Below are positions 53,751-61,434 of a stretch of 64,000 bases of DNA, one piece after another (within the stretch, counting starts at the first letter, position 1; the number at the start of each line of letters is the position of its first letter). A model generated the notes under the pieces. That model saw only the letters and a program-made list of their open reading frames with translations, searched no databases and was not told the DNA's origin. This stretch comes from Streptomyces sp. R33 (GTDB lineage: Bacteria > Actinomycetota > Actinomycetes > Streptomycetales > Streptomycetaceae). Both the position numbers and the translations under genes were made by a program. Where the stretch lies: NCBI RefSeq assembly GCF_041200175.1, contig NZ_CP165727.1, positions 2,728,001-2,792,000 of the forward strand, in the 5' to 3' direction.

Positions 53751-55334
53751 ATGGACCCGGTGATCGTCGTCGGCGCGGGGCCCGTCGGACTGTCCCTGTC
53801 CCTGGCCCTGGCCGGCTCGGGCGTGCCCAGCGTCGTGCTCGACGAGGGACCCGGCAAGGACCTGCCCCGACCTGCCCGTACCGTCGTGCTGCACGAGGAC
53901 ACCTCGGCCATGGTCCACCGGCTGGGCTGTACGACGCTGCGCGACGAGGGCGCGCTCTTCGCCGCCTGGCGCACCATGCGGCGCAGCCGCACCGACGACC
54001 CCCGGCGCATCACCTTCGAGGACCGCCAGGCCCCCCTGCACCTGCCGCAGCACGCCCTCACGCGCGGGCTGCGCGACGCCGCGGCGGCACATCCGCTGGT
54101 CCAGCTGGTCTCCGACAGCAAACTGGACTCCCTCGAGCAGGACGACCGCGGGGTCACCGCGCACACCCGGGGCGCCGAGACCACGTGGTGGCGCGGGAGT
54201 TACCTGGTCGGCTGCGACGGAGCCCGCTCCACCGTGCGCAAGCTGCTCGGCATCCGCTTCCCGGGCCGCACCGCCGTCGAACGGCACGCCGTGGCCGCGC
54301 TGCGCACGGAACTCCCCTGGCCCGGCGAGGCCCTGCTGCACCGCGCCCCGTCGCCCGGCGTGCCCGAGGTCAGCGCCCGGCCGCTGCCCGACGGGGTGTG
54401 GCGGCTGGACTGGCTGCTCCCGGCCCGCGGGGAACTGGTCACGCCCGACGCGCTCGTCACCCTGATCCGGGACACCCTGGCCGTGTGGTGCGGGGGCGCC
54501 ACTCCCCCGTACGACCTCCTCGACACCGGGGTGCACACGCTGCACCACCGGCTCGCCCGGCGCTGGCGCGACCGCCGCGCCTTCCTCGCCGGGGACGCCG
54601 CGCACCTGCTGGGCGCGCTCGGCACGCAGGGGGTCGACGAGGGGCTGCGGGACGCCGAGAACCTCGCCTGGAAGCTGAGCGTGGCCTGGCACCAGGGCGC
54701 CTCCGAAGCCCTGCTCGACAGCTATGAGGGCGAGCGCCGCACCGCCGTCGCGGCCCGGCTGCGCGCCGCCGACCAGGCGATGCCCGTACTGCGCGGGGGC
54801 GGCGGGCTGCGCACGTACCTGCCCGGCGCCATCCGCTCCGGCGAGCTGCTGCTGACCGATGGCCACCTGGGGCGCGGGCCGCTGGGCGCGGCACCGACGT
54901 ACGCCCCGCCGGTGGCCGTGCGCGACGTGCCCACCGATACGGAGCCGGGCGGTCAGGTGGCCAACGTTCCCGTCACCGCTCCCGACGGGGCGACCGTGCC
55001 GCTGCGCGACCTGCTGGGGCGGGGCCGTCTGCTGGTGGTGCTGGTGGCCCCCGGCACCGGGGTCTGGGACCGGCGGCACTGGCTGGGCGCCGGGCTGATG
55101 CCCCGGCTCGCGGCGGCGGTGAGCGCCCTGCCGGTCCGTACCGAACTGCTGGTCGCGGACGGGTACCCGGGGGCGCCGGCGCACACCCTCCTCCTGGTAC
55201 GGCCGGACGGTCACCTGGCGGCGACGTTCGCGGGCGTGCGGCCCGCCGAGCTGTACGAGGCGGCCGACGCCGTCCGGCTGGGGGCGCCCGCCCCGCTCGA
55301 GTCGTCTTCGACTCATCCGGCCGTGATCGATTGA
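53751..55334 (+). CDS. FAD-dependent aromatic-ring monooxygenase-like protein
   Basis: 527 residues from ATG 53751 with GGGAG 7 nt upstream. The Rossmann motif GAGPVGLSLSLALAG starts at residue 8, and the second FAD/NAD motif YLVGCDGARSTVRKLLG lies near 155. The third, FLAGDAAHLLGALGTQGVDEGLRDAENLAWKL, contains GDAAH. These three mark the PheA/TetX-type FAD monooxygenases. The C-terminal 150 residues form a thioredoxin-like domain (LLGRGRLLVVLVAPGTG) seen in phenol hydroxylase relatives. Such enzymes hydroxylate phenolic or polyketide substrates. No obvious biosynthetic partners lie nearby, so the substrate is unknown. Confidence 0.88.
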   Translation: MDPVIVVGAGPVGLSLSLALAGSGVPSVVLDEGPGKDLPRPARTVVLHEDTSAMVHRLGCTTLRDEGALFAAWRTMRRSRTDDPRRITFEDRQAPLHLPQHALTRGLRDAAAAHPLVQLVSDSKLDSLEQDDRGVTAHTRGAETTWWRGSYLVGCDGARSTVRKLLGIRFPGRTAVERHAVAALRTELPWPGEALLHRAPSPGVPEVSARPLPDGVWRLDWLLPARGELVTPDALVTLIRDTLAVWCGGATPPYDLLDTGVHTLHHRLARRWRDRRAFLAGDAAHLLGALGTQGVDEGLRDAENLAWKLSVAWHQGASEALLDSYEGERRTAVAARLRAADQAMPVLRGGGGLRTYLPGAIRSGELLLTDGHLGRGPLGAAPTYAPPVAVRDVPTDTEPGGQVANVPVTAPDGATVPLRDLLGRGRLLVVLVAPGTGVWDRRHWLGAGLMPRLAAAVSALPVRTELLVADGYPGAPAHTLLLVRPDGHLAATFAGVRPAELYEAADAVRLGAPAPLESSSTHPAVID

Positions 55335-55367
55335 CCGGTCTCCGGTCCGCATGCTTCACTCGCCGAC

Positions 55368-55454
55368 ATGACCGGCAACGACGTACGCCTGTGGCGGAGG
55401 GTCCATATGGACCTGCTCCGCTACGCGGGCTGCGTGTGTCGCCCTTCCTGCTGA
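55368..55454 (+). CDS. Cysteine-containing leader peptide upstream of cysteine dioxygenase
   Basis: 28 codons from ATG 55368, or 15 codons from ATG 55407, which has GGAGGG 6 nt upstream. The peptide ends with the run RVHMDLLRYAGCVCRPSC; cysteines are residues 22, 24 and 28, the last codon before the stop. The RxHxDLxR pattern occurs in small leader peptides upstream of sulfur-related genes in Streptomyces. Ribosome pausing at the Cys codons could signal cysteine supply to the dioxygenase-rhodanese genes that start 62 bp later. No strong terminator hairpin is seen between them. Confidence 0.72.
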   Translation: MTGNDVRLWRRVHMDLLRYAGCVCRPSC

Positions 55455-55515
55455 TTCGCCGATCCCTCCGCGCTCCGCGCGCACTTTCGCGAACCCCCAG
55501 GACGGTCACGCCCCC

Positions 55516-56079
55516 ATGTCTGCGCCCCTTGCACCCAATGCACCCTCTGCGCCCCTCTCACCTCCGCACGCCCCCGCACGCGCCCGTGCGGTGACGGCTG
55601 CGGAACTCCTCGACTTCGCCCTGCGTACCGCCGCCGACCCGGCGGTCATCGACTCCCTCCCCCTCGACCCCGAGGGCCGCACCTGGATCCGCCTCGACGG
55701 GCCGGGCGGCAGCGAGGCCTGGGTGATCGGCTGGCCGCCGGGCACCGGCACCGGCTGGCACGACCACGCCGAATCGCGGGGCGCCTTCGCCACCGCCCGG
55801 GGCCGCCTCCGGGAACACTCCCTGGCGGTCCGGCTGCCCTCGGAGGGCTGGCGGAGCCTGGAACTCGCCGCCGACCTGGACCGCAGCCGCAGCCTGGACG
55901 CGGGGACGGGCCGGGCCTTCGGCGAGCACCACGTCCACGAGGTGCTCAACGAGTCCGAGGCGGAGCACGCGGTTTCGGTGCACGCGTACTACCCGCCGCT
56001 GCCCCTGATCCGCCGCTACAGCCGCACCGGCCAGGTGCTGACGCTGGAGCAGGTCGAGCGCCCGGCGGACTGGCAGTGA
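55516..56079 (+). CDS. Cysteine dioxygenase family protein
   Basis: 187-residue cupin that oxidises L-cysteine to cysteine sulfinate with iron. ATG 55516 follows an Ala/Pro-rich 25-residue lead. The iron ligands are the HxH of TGWHDHAESRGAF (His82, His84) and a third His in FGEHHVHEVLN (His138, 139 or 141). The GWPPGTGTGWHDH block is typical of bacterial cysteine dioxygenases. The stop overlaps the start of the rhodanese gene (GTGA), so the two are coupled. Regulation by cysteine is suggested by the leader peptide upstream. Confidence 0.9.
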   Translation: MSAPLAPNAPSAPLSPPHAPARARAVTAAELLDFALRTAADPAVIDSLPLDPEGRTWIRLDGPGGSEAWVIGWPPGTGTGWHDHAESRGAFATARGRLREHSLAVRLPSEGWRSLELAADLDRSRSLDAGTGRAFGEHHVHEVLNESEAEHAVSVHAYYPPLPLIRRYSRTGQVLTLEQVERPADWQ

Positions 56080-56462
56080 GCGCCCCGGTCGGCATCGACG
56101 CCCTTCTGGAACGGGTCCGTTCGGCCTATACCCGCATCGAGCCGGCGCAGGCGTACGCCGCGTTCCGGGCGGGCGACGCGCTCCTGGTGGACATCCGCTA
56201 CCAGGCGCTGCGCGAGCGCGACGGCCTGATCCCGGGTGCGCTGGTGGTCGAGCGCAACGAGCTGGAGTGGCGGCTGGACCCCCAGGGCTCGCACCGCGCC
56301 CCCGAGGCCACCTCGCACGACCTCCGGGTGGTGGTGATCTGCAACGAGGGCTACGCCTCTTCCCTGGCGGCAGCCTCCCTCCACACCCTGGGCCTCCACC
56401 GCGCCACGGACCTGACCGGAGGCTTCCAGGCCTGGAAAGCCGCAGGCCTCCCGGTCTCCTGA
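56076..56462 (+). CDS. Single-domain rhodanese
   Basis: 128-residue sulfurtransferase-type protein starting at GTG 56076 inside the 4-bp overlap with cysteine dioxygenase. It has one rhodanese domain: LLVDIRYQALRERDGLIPGAL, then the active-site loop VVVICNEGYASSLAAASL with Cys89, then GFQAWKAAGLPVS at the end. It could accept sulfane sulfur or oxidised sulfur products from cysteine breakdown. Length and motif order are normal for a single-domain member. The genes end at 56462 ahead of a repeat-filled convergent region. Confidence 0.92.
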   Translation: MSAPVGIDALLERVRSAYTRIEPAQAYAAFRAGDALLVDIRYQALRERDGLIPGALVVERNELEWRLDPQGSHRAPEATSHDLRVVVICNEGYASSLAAASLHTLGLHRATDLTGGFQAWKAAGLPVS

Positions 56463-56500
56463 AGCCAAGTCCGATCCCCACCCGGCCCTCCGGGCGGCCC

Positions 56501-56552
56501 CCGACCCTCCCAGCCCGTCCGACGCTGGAGCAGCGGGCCCGGTCAGAGCCCG
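56501..56552. repeat. Intergenic repeat copy 1
   Basis: CCTCCCAGCCCGTCCGACGC followed by TGGAGCAGCGGGCCCGG and CAGAGCCCG. It matches the abundant CAGCCCGTCCGGCG-TTGAGGA-type repeat found between Streptomyces genes. Confidence 0.7.
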
Positions 56553-56604
56553 CGTCTCCCAGCCCGTCCGGCGCTTGAGGACCGGGCCCGGGCGGAGCCC
56601 GGGG
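56553..56604. repeat. Intergenic repeat copy 2
   Basis: CTCCCAGCCCGTCCGGCGCT followed by TGAGGACCGGGCCCGGGCGG and AGCCCGGGG. It is closer than copy 1 to the common Streptomyces consensus. The two copies stand in tandem, about 52 bp apart. Confidence 0.75.
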
Positions 56605-56763
56605 AACGGGGGAAGGGCGGGTAGGGGACCGGCGCCGCAGGCCACGCCCACACCCCCGGCCCGGGACCGGCACCTCCGAAGCGGTGCGGCCCCGGGCCGG
56701 CGGACGGCGAGCAGCGGGCAGCGGGCAGCGGCCGGCGGGCAGCGGGCCCGCATGCGGCGGCCG

Positions 56764-59304
56764 CTACCGCGAGGTGGCCACCTCCACCGGAGGGATCCGC
56801 AGCGCCACCCGGCCCGGCAGGGCGGTGGCCGCGAGGGCCAGCAGCCCCGCCACCCCCAGCACCCCCACGTACACCACCGGCAGCACCGCCGGCGCAGCCG
56901 CCCCCGTCATGCCCACGCTGAACGCGGTCAGTACGGCCAGCGAGATCCCCGACCCCAGCACCGCCCCGATCAGCAGCACCGCCAGTGCCTCCGTCCGCAG
57001 CATCCGCAGCACCTGACGCCGCTTCGCCCCCGCCAGCCTCAGCATCGCGAACTCCCGGAACCGCTCCGCCGTGGACATCGCCAGCGTGTTGACCACCGCG
57101 ATCGCGGTGAACGCCAGCACCAGCCCCATCGCCAGCAGGTTGATCTCGGCGCCGGCCTGCTGACGCTCCGCCCGTACCTCGTCCGCGTCGCGCGCCGACA
57201 GCACCCCGACCCCCGGGAACTCCCGTACCGCCGCGGCCAGCTGCTCCCGCCCGGTCCCCGGCTCCGCCGCCACCAGCACACTGCTCGCCAGCGGGTTGTC
57301 CATGTGCGCCGCGACCAGGTCGTGCGGCAGGGTCAGGTCTCCGAAGCCCAGCCCCCGCACGTACACGGCCGAGACGGTCAGGGTGACCGGGGTCCCGTCG
57401 CCCAGCGCCAGCTTCAGCGGGCTCCCCGGCCCCAGACCCAGCTGATCGGCGGCCAGTTCGCTCACCGCCACGCTCTTCTCGCCGAAGCCGACCAGGCTCC
57501 CGCTCGTCACACCGGGGTCCCAGGTCCGGGTCAGCCCGGCCGGGGTCACCCCCTGCGCGCCGTACTTCGTCAGCCCCACCCGTACGGACGTGTGCACGAT
57601 CTCGGTGGCCGCCGTGACCCCCGGGGTCCGGCGGATCCGCTCCGCTGCAGCGCCGGTGACACCGGGCCCCTGCGCGGCCAGCACCCAGCCGGCCCGGACC
57701 CCGTCACGGGCCTGTGCCCGGGCGGCGTTGCCCAGCGTCGGCGTGATGAACAGGACGGTGCAGGTCATGCCGATCAGCAGGGCGAGCGGGGTGACGGCGG
57801 AGGCCATCCGGGTGGCGTTGCCGCGCAGGTTCGCGGTGGCCAGGTGCCCGCCCGCGCCGGCCAGCCGCAGCGGCCCTGCGAGCAGCGCGGTCGCGCCCCG
57901 GACCAGCAGCGGGCCGAGCAGCGAGACCGCCCCGGCGAGGACCACGACGGCCAGGAACGTCACCGGCGTCGACGCCGGCTCGGTGCGCAGCGCACTCAGT
58001 ACGGCGACCAGCACCGCACCGCCGGCGAGCAGCAGCATCCCGGCAGCGATCCGGAGCCACGCGGGCCTGCCCCGCTCGAGGGCGGCTTCGGCGAGCGCCT
58101 CGGCCGGACGGATCCGGGCGATCCGCCGCCCGGTGATCCGGGCCGCGGCCCAGGCGCCGAGCAGGCTCGCGCCGACGGCGGCGAACATGGGGAAGATCCC
58201 GGCGGTGCGCTCCAGGTTGGCGGGCACGACCCCGCTCGCGATGAACCGGCCGTGCAGCCAGGCGGCGAGCGGGAGCCCGGCGAGCGCCCCCGCCACACCG
58301 GCGGCCAGCCCCACGACCAGGGCCTCCCGGCCGATCATGCGGCGCAGCTGCCCGGGCGTGGCGGCGATGGCGCGCAGCAGGGCGAGTTCGCGGTAGCGCT
58401 GCTGGACGGAGAGGGCGAAGGTGCCGACGACGACGAGGATCGCGACGAGCAGCGAGGTGCCGCCCATGGCCCCGCCCATGGAGACCAGCTTGATGCGTGC
58501 GCCGGCCGCGTCGAGGAACTCCACCGGCCCGCGTGCGTCGCCCACGGCGACCTGCGCGCCGGTGCCCCCGAGTGCCTGCCGGATCCGCCCGGCCAGCTCG
58601 CCGGGGGCGGTACCGGGCGCCGGCAGTACGCCGATGGCGGTGACCTGTCCGTCGCGGGCGGCCAGCCGCTGCGCCTCGGCGTCGCCGAAGAACAGCGCGT
58701 TCTGCCGGGCGAGACCGCCCCGGGCGGTCTGCGCGATCCCGCTGACGGTGTACGTCTTCGGCTCGCCGGTGGCCTGCACGGTGAGCGGGGCGCCGGTCTT
58801 CAGCCCCGCGCGGGCGGCCAGTTCACGGTCGACGACGACCTCGCCGCCGCCCTGGGGGGCGCGGCCCTCGGTGAGCGTGAAGGGGGTGAGCGCGGCCGAG
58901 GTCCAGGCGTGCCCGTACGAGGGCTTCGCGCCGCCGGGGGCCTCGACCAGCGGGACGGCCTGGAAGCTGAGCTCCGGTACGGCCCGCTCGACGCCCGGCA
59001 CGGACCGGACCGCGTCCACCGTGGCGGCGGGGAGCCAGGCCCGCTCGGCGACGGGCTTGGCCTTGTGCTTCGTCTTGGCCTTGCCCTTCTTCTCCTTGAC
59101 CGTGGTCTGGTGGACGTCCTGGTCCGCGGAGACGACGACCGGCGCGGCCGCGTAGCGCTCGGTGACGATCTTTCCGCGGAGTCCGGTTTCCAGGAGCGTG
59201 CCGCAGGCGGTGACGAGGGCGGCCGCACAGAGCAGTGCGACGAAGGCACCGAGGAAACCGGCCTTGCGGTCCCTGACGGTCTGGAGGGCGTAACGCAGCA
59301 TCAT
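56764..59304 (-). CDS. FtsX-like ABC transporter permease (MacB-type), ATPase absent
   Basis: 846 residues from ATG 59304 with two FtsX units. An N-terminal helix (KAGFLGAFVALLCAAALVTACG) and a large extracytoplasmic MacB-type domain containing a Lys-rich stretch (KEKKGKAKTKHKAK) come first. Three helices around residues 255-400 with YRELALLRAIAATPGQLRR follow, then a central pair of helices. The second unit repeats it, ending in FREFAMLRLAGAKRRQVLRML and three helices. Such permeases export peptides or lipids, or act on cell-surface proteins. The ATP-binding partner normally next to it is not present in this window. Confidence 0.88.
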   Translation of the reverse strand: MMLRYALQTVRDRKAGFLGAFVALLCAAALVTACGTLLETGLRGKIVTERYAAAPVVVSADQDVHQTTVKEKKGKAKTKHKAKPVAERAWLPAATVDAVRSVPGVERAVPELSFQAVPLVEAPGGAKPSYGHAWTSAALTPFTLTEGRAPQGGGEVVVDRELAARAGLKTGAPLTVQATGEPKTYTVSGIAQTARGGLARQNALFFGDAEAQRLAARDGQVTAIGVLPAPGTAPGELAGRIRQALGGTGAQVAVGDARGPVEFLDAAGARIKLVSMGGAMGGTSLLVAILVVVGTFALSVQQRYRELALLRAIAATPGQLRRMIGREALVVGLAAGVAGALAGLPLAAWLHGRFIASGVVPANLERTAGIFPMFAAVGASLLGAWAAARITGRRIARIRPAEALAEAALERGRPAWLRIAAGMLLLAGGAVLVAVLSALRTEPASTPVTFLAVVVLAGAVSLLGPLLVRGATALLAGPLRLAGAGGHLATANLRGNATRMASAVTPLALLIGMTCTVLFITPTLGNAARAQARDGVRAGWVLAAQGPGVTGAAAERIRRTPGVTAATEIVHTSVRVGLTKYGAQGVTPAGLTRTWDPGVTSGSLVGFGEKSVAVSELAADQLGLGPGSPLKLALGDGTPVTLTVSAVYVRGLGFGDLTLPHDLVAAHMDNPLASSVLVAAEPGTGREQLAAAVREFPGVGVLSARDADEVRAERQQAGAEINLLAMGLVLAFTAIAVVNTLAMSTAERFREFAMLRLAGAKRRQVLRMLRTEALAVLLIGAVLGSGISLAVLTAFSVGMTGAAAPAVLPVVYVGVLGVAGLLALAATALPGRVALRIPPVEVATSR

Positions 59305-59369
59305 GCGGGCAACTCTGCCGCCGCGCTTGGTGGTTGGCAGTGAAGCACCCTGGCGTCTGCACCCGGGGG

Positions 59370-60044
59370 CTAGCCCCACCCCCGGGTCCTGGGGCTCAGC
59401 TCACCACCCGGGGTACCCAGGTCGTCCCCGTCCGTGCAGTCGTCGCCCTCTTCCTCCAGCGCGCGCCGGACCACCCGCAGGGCCATGCCCTCCGGGTACC
59501 CCTTGCGGGCGAGCATTCCCGCGAGCCGCCGGATCCGCTTGTCCCGCTCCAGGCCCCGGGTGGCGCGGAGCTTGCGCTCCACGAGCTCCCGGGCGGTCTG
59601 CTCCTCCTGGTCGGAGTCCAGCTGTTCCAGGGCCTCCTGGACGAGGGTGGCGTGCACCCCCTTCGTGCGCAGCTCCTGGGCGAGCGCCCGACGCGCGAGG
59701 CCCCGGCCGCGGTGCCGGGACTCGACCCAGGCCCCGGCGAAGGCCGCGTCGTCGATCAGGCCGACCTCCTCGAACCGGGAGAGGACCGCCTGCGACACCT
59801 CCTCGGGGATGCCCCGCTTCTCGAGGGCGTCCGCGAGCTGGCGCCGGGTGCGCGGCATCCCGGTGAGCAGGCGCAGACAGATCGCCCGCGCCTGCTCCTC
59901 GGGACTCTGGGGCGGCAGCTCCTGGCGGCTTTCGCCGCGGCCTTCGGCGCGTCCGTCGCGACGCCCCTCACGGCCGCGTTCGCGGCTGCCTTCGCGACGG
60001 CCCTCCCGGCCTCCGTTCCCGCCGCCCCTTTCCTGCTCCCGCAC
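59370..60044 (-). CDS. recX: Regulatory protein RecX
   Basis: 224 residues from GTG 60044, which begins 3 bp after the recA stop. The first 48 residues are a low-complexity Arg/Glu/Gly tail (repeats like GREGRREGSRERGREG). The RecX fold follows: three-helix repeats beginning CLRLLTGMPRTRRQLADAL, LSRFEEVGLIDDAAFAGAWVESR and RRALAQELRTKGV. RecX binds RecA filaments and limits strand exchange. Coupling to recA and the short gap suggest coordinate SOS expression. The long basic-acidic tail is not part of the usual fold. Confidence 0.95.
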   Translation of the reverse strand: MREQERGGGNGGREGRREGSRERGREGRRDGRAEGRGESRQELPPQSPEEQARAICLRLLTGMPRTRRQLADALEKRGIPEEVSQAVLSRFEEVGLIDDAAFAGAWVESRHRGRGLARRALAQELRTKGVHATLVQEALEQLDSDQEEQTARELVERKLRATRGLERDKRIRRLAGMLARKGYPEGMALRVVRRALEEEGDDCTDGDDLGTPGGELSPRTRGWG

Positions 60045-60047
60045 GGG

Positions 60048-61157
60048 TCAGCTCTTGGCGACGGCGGCCTTGGCCGTCGTCTTGGCCTTCGATGCGGGAG
60101 CGGGCACGGCCGCGGCCTCGGCAGGCGCGCCGGCGGCCGCCTCGCCGGCGGCGGCGTCCTTGCGCACGCCCACGCCCAGCTTCTCCTTGATCTTCCGCTC
60201 GATCTCGTTGGCGAGGTCGGGGTTGTCCTTCAGGAAGTTGCGGGCGTTCTCCTTGCCCTGGCCGAGCTGGTCGCCCTCGTACGTGTACCAGGCGCCGGCC
60301 TTGCGCACGAAGCCGTGCTCCACGCCCATGTCGATCAGGCCGCCCTCACGGCTGATGCCCTGGCCGTAGAGGATGTCGAACTCGGCCTGCTTGAACGGCG
60401 GCGCGACCTTGTTCTTGACGACCTTGACGCGGGTGCGGTTGCCGACCGCGTCGGTGCCGTCCTTCAGGGTCTCGATACGGCGGATGTCGAGGCGCACGGA
60501 GGCGTAGAACTTCAGCGCGCGGCCACCGGTGGTGGTCTCCGGCGAGCCGAACATCACACCGATCTTCTCGCGGAGCTGGTTGATGAAGATCGCGGTGGTC
60601 TTGGACTGGTTGAGCGCACCGGTGATCTTCCGGAGCGCCTGGCTCATCAGACGGGCCTGGAGACCCACGTGCGAGTCACCCATCTCGCCCTCGATCTCGG
60701 CGCGCGGCACCAGGGCCGCCACGGAGTCGATGACGATCAGGTCGAGGGCACCGGAGCGGACGAGCATGTCCACGATCTCCAGCGCCTGCTCGCCGGTGTC
60801 CGGCTGCGACAGGATGAGGTTGTCGGTGTCGACGCCGAGGGCCTTCGCGTACTCGGGGTCGAGCGCGTGCTCGGCGTCCACGAAGGCGACGGTGCCGCCG
60901 GCCTTCTGTGCGTTGGCCACGGCGTGCAGGGTCAGGGTCGTCTTGCCGGAGGACTCCGGGCCGTACACCTCGATCACGCGGCCGCGGGGCAGCCCGCCGA
61001 CGCCGAGGGCGATGTCCAGCGCGGTCGACCCGGTCGGGATGACCTCGATGGGGTCGTTCGGCTTGTCGCCGAGGCGCATGACCGCACCCTTGCCGAATTG
61101 CCGTTCAATCTGTGCGAGCGCGGCGTCGAGAGCCTTCTCGCGGTCGGTGCCTGCCAT
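60048..61157 (-). CDS. recA: Recombinase RecA
   Basis: 369-residue RecA. ATG 61157 has GGTGG 5 nt upstream ([14 protein letters not shown]). Walker A is GPESSGKTT at residues 66-74. Walker B is [10 protein letters not shown], the L1 loop [10 protein letters not shown] and the L2 loop [21 protein letters not shown]. The C-terminal 40 residues are Ala/Lys-rich, typical of Streptomyces RecA. It catalyses strand exchange and stimulates LexA self-cleavage. A SOS-like box lies between -35 and -10 of the promoter. recX follows after 3 bp. Confidence 0.98.
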   Translation of the reverse strand: MAGTDREKALDAALAQIERQFGKGAVMRLGDKPNDPIEVIPTGSTALDIALGVGGLPRGRVIEVYGPESSGKTTLTLHAVANAQKAGGTVAFVDAEHALDPEYAKALGVDTDNLILSQPDTGEQALEIVDMLVRSGALDLIVIDSVAALVPRAEIEGEMGDSHVGLQARLMSQALRKITGALNQSKTTAIFINQLREKIGVMFGSPETTTGGRALKFYASVRLDIRRIETLKDGTDAVGNRTRVKVVKNKVAPPFKQAEFDILYGQGISREGGLIDMGVEHGFVRKAGAWYTYEGDQLGQGKENARNFLKDNPDLANEIERKIKEKLGVGVRKDAAAGEAAAGAPAEAAAVPAPASKAKTTAKAAVAKS

Positions 61158-61258
61158 GGGTTCCACCCGGTTTGCTTGAGTCGATCGCTTCACGCCATTG
61201 ACGCTAACGCCTGCCACTGACAATGCGCTGCCACGTCCGTTTCGGCTGTGGATAACTC

Positions 61259-61288
61259 ATCAGAATGGATGTTCGATTTCCCTGTCAA
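61259..61288 (-). promoter_or_regulatory. recA promoter with LexA-type box
   Basis: On the minus strand, TTGACA (61283-61288) is followed by an 18-bp gap and TCTGAT (61259-61264). Between them GAAC-ATCC-ATTC (61262-61276 region) matches the known Streptomyces recA SOS-box form, a variant of GAAC-N4-GTTC. The ATG is about 100 bp downstream. Confidence 0.7.
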
Positions 61289-61434
61289 GCGCACCGCGCC
61301 CCACCCGGCGCGGGCCACCCCGCGAGGCCGTACGGCCCGCGGCACGGCGGGTCGGGTCCCACGCATTGCCCCGGCCACCGGGCAGGCCCACACTCGGGGC
61401 GGAACGGGGACGGGACGCGAAGTCGGGGGCGAAG

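Larger units (their letters stand above)
56463..56763. other. Repeat-filled region between convergent genes
   Basis: 301 bp with no gene. It holds two copies of a Streptomyces-type intergenic repeat (56501-56604) and short direct repeats of GGGCAGCGG-like sequence around 56710-56745. Confidence 0.7.
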
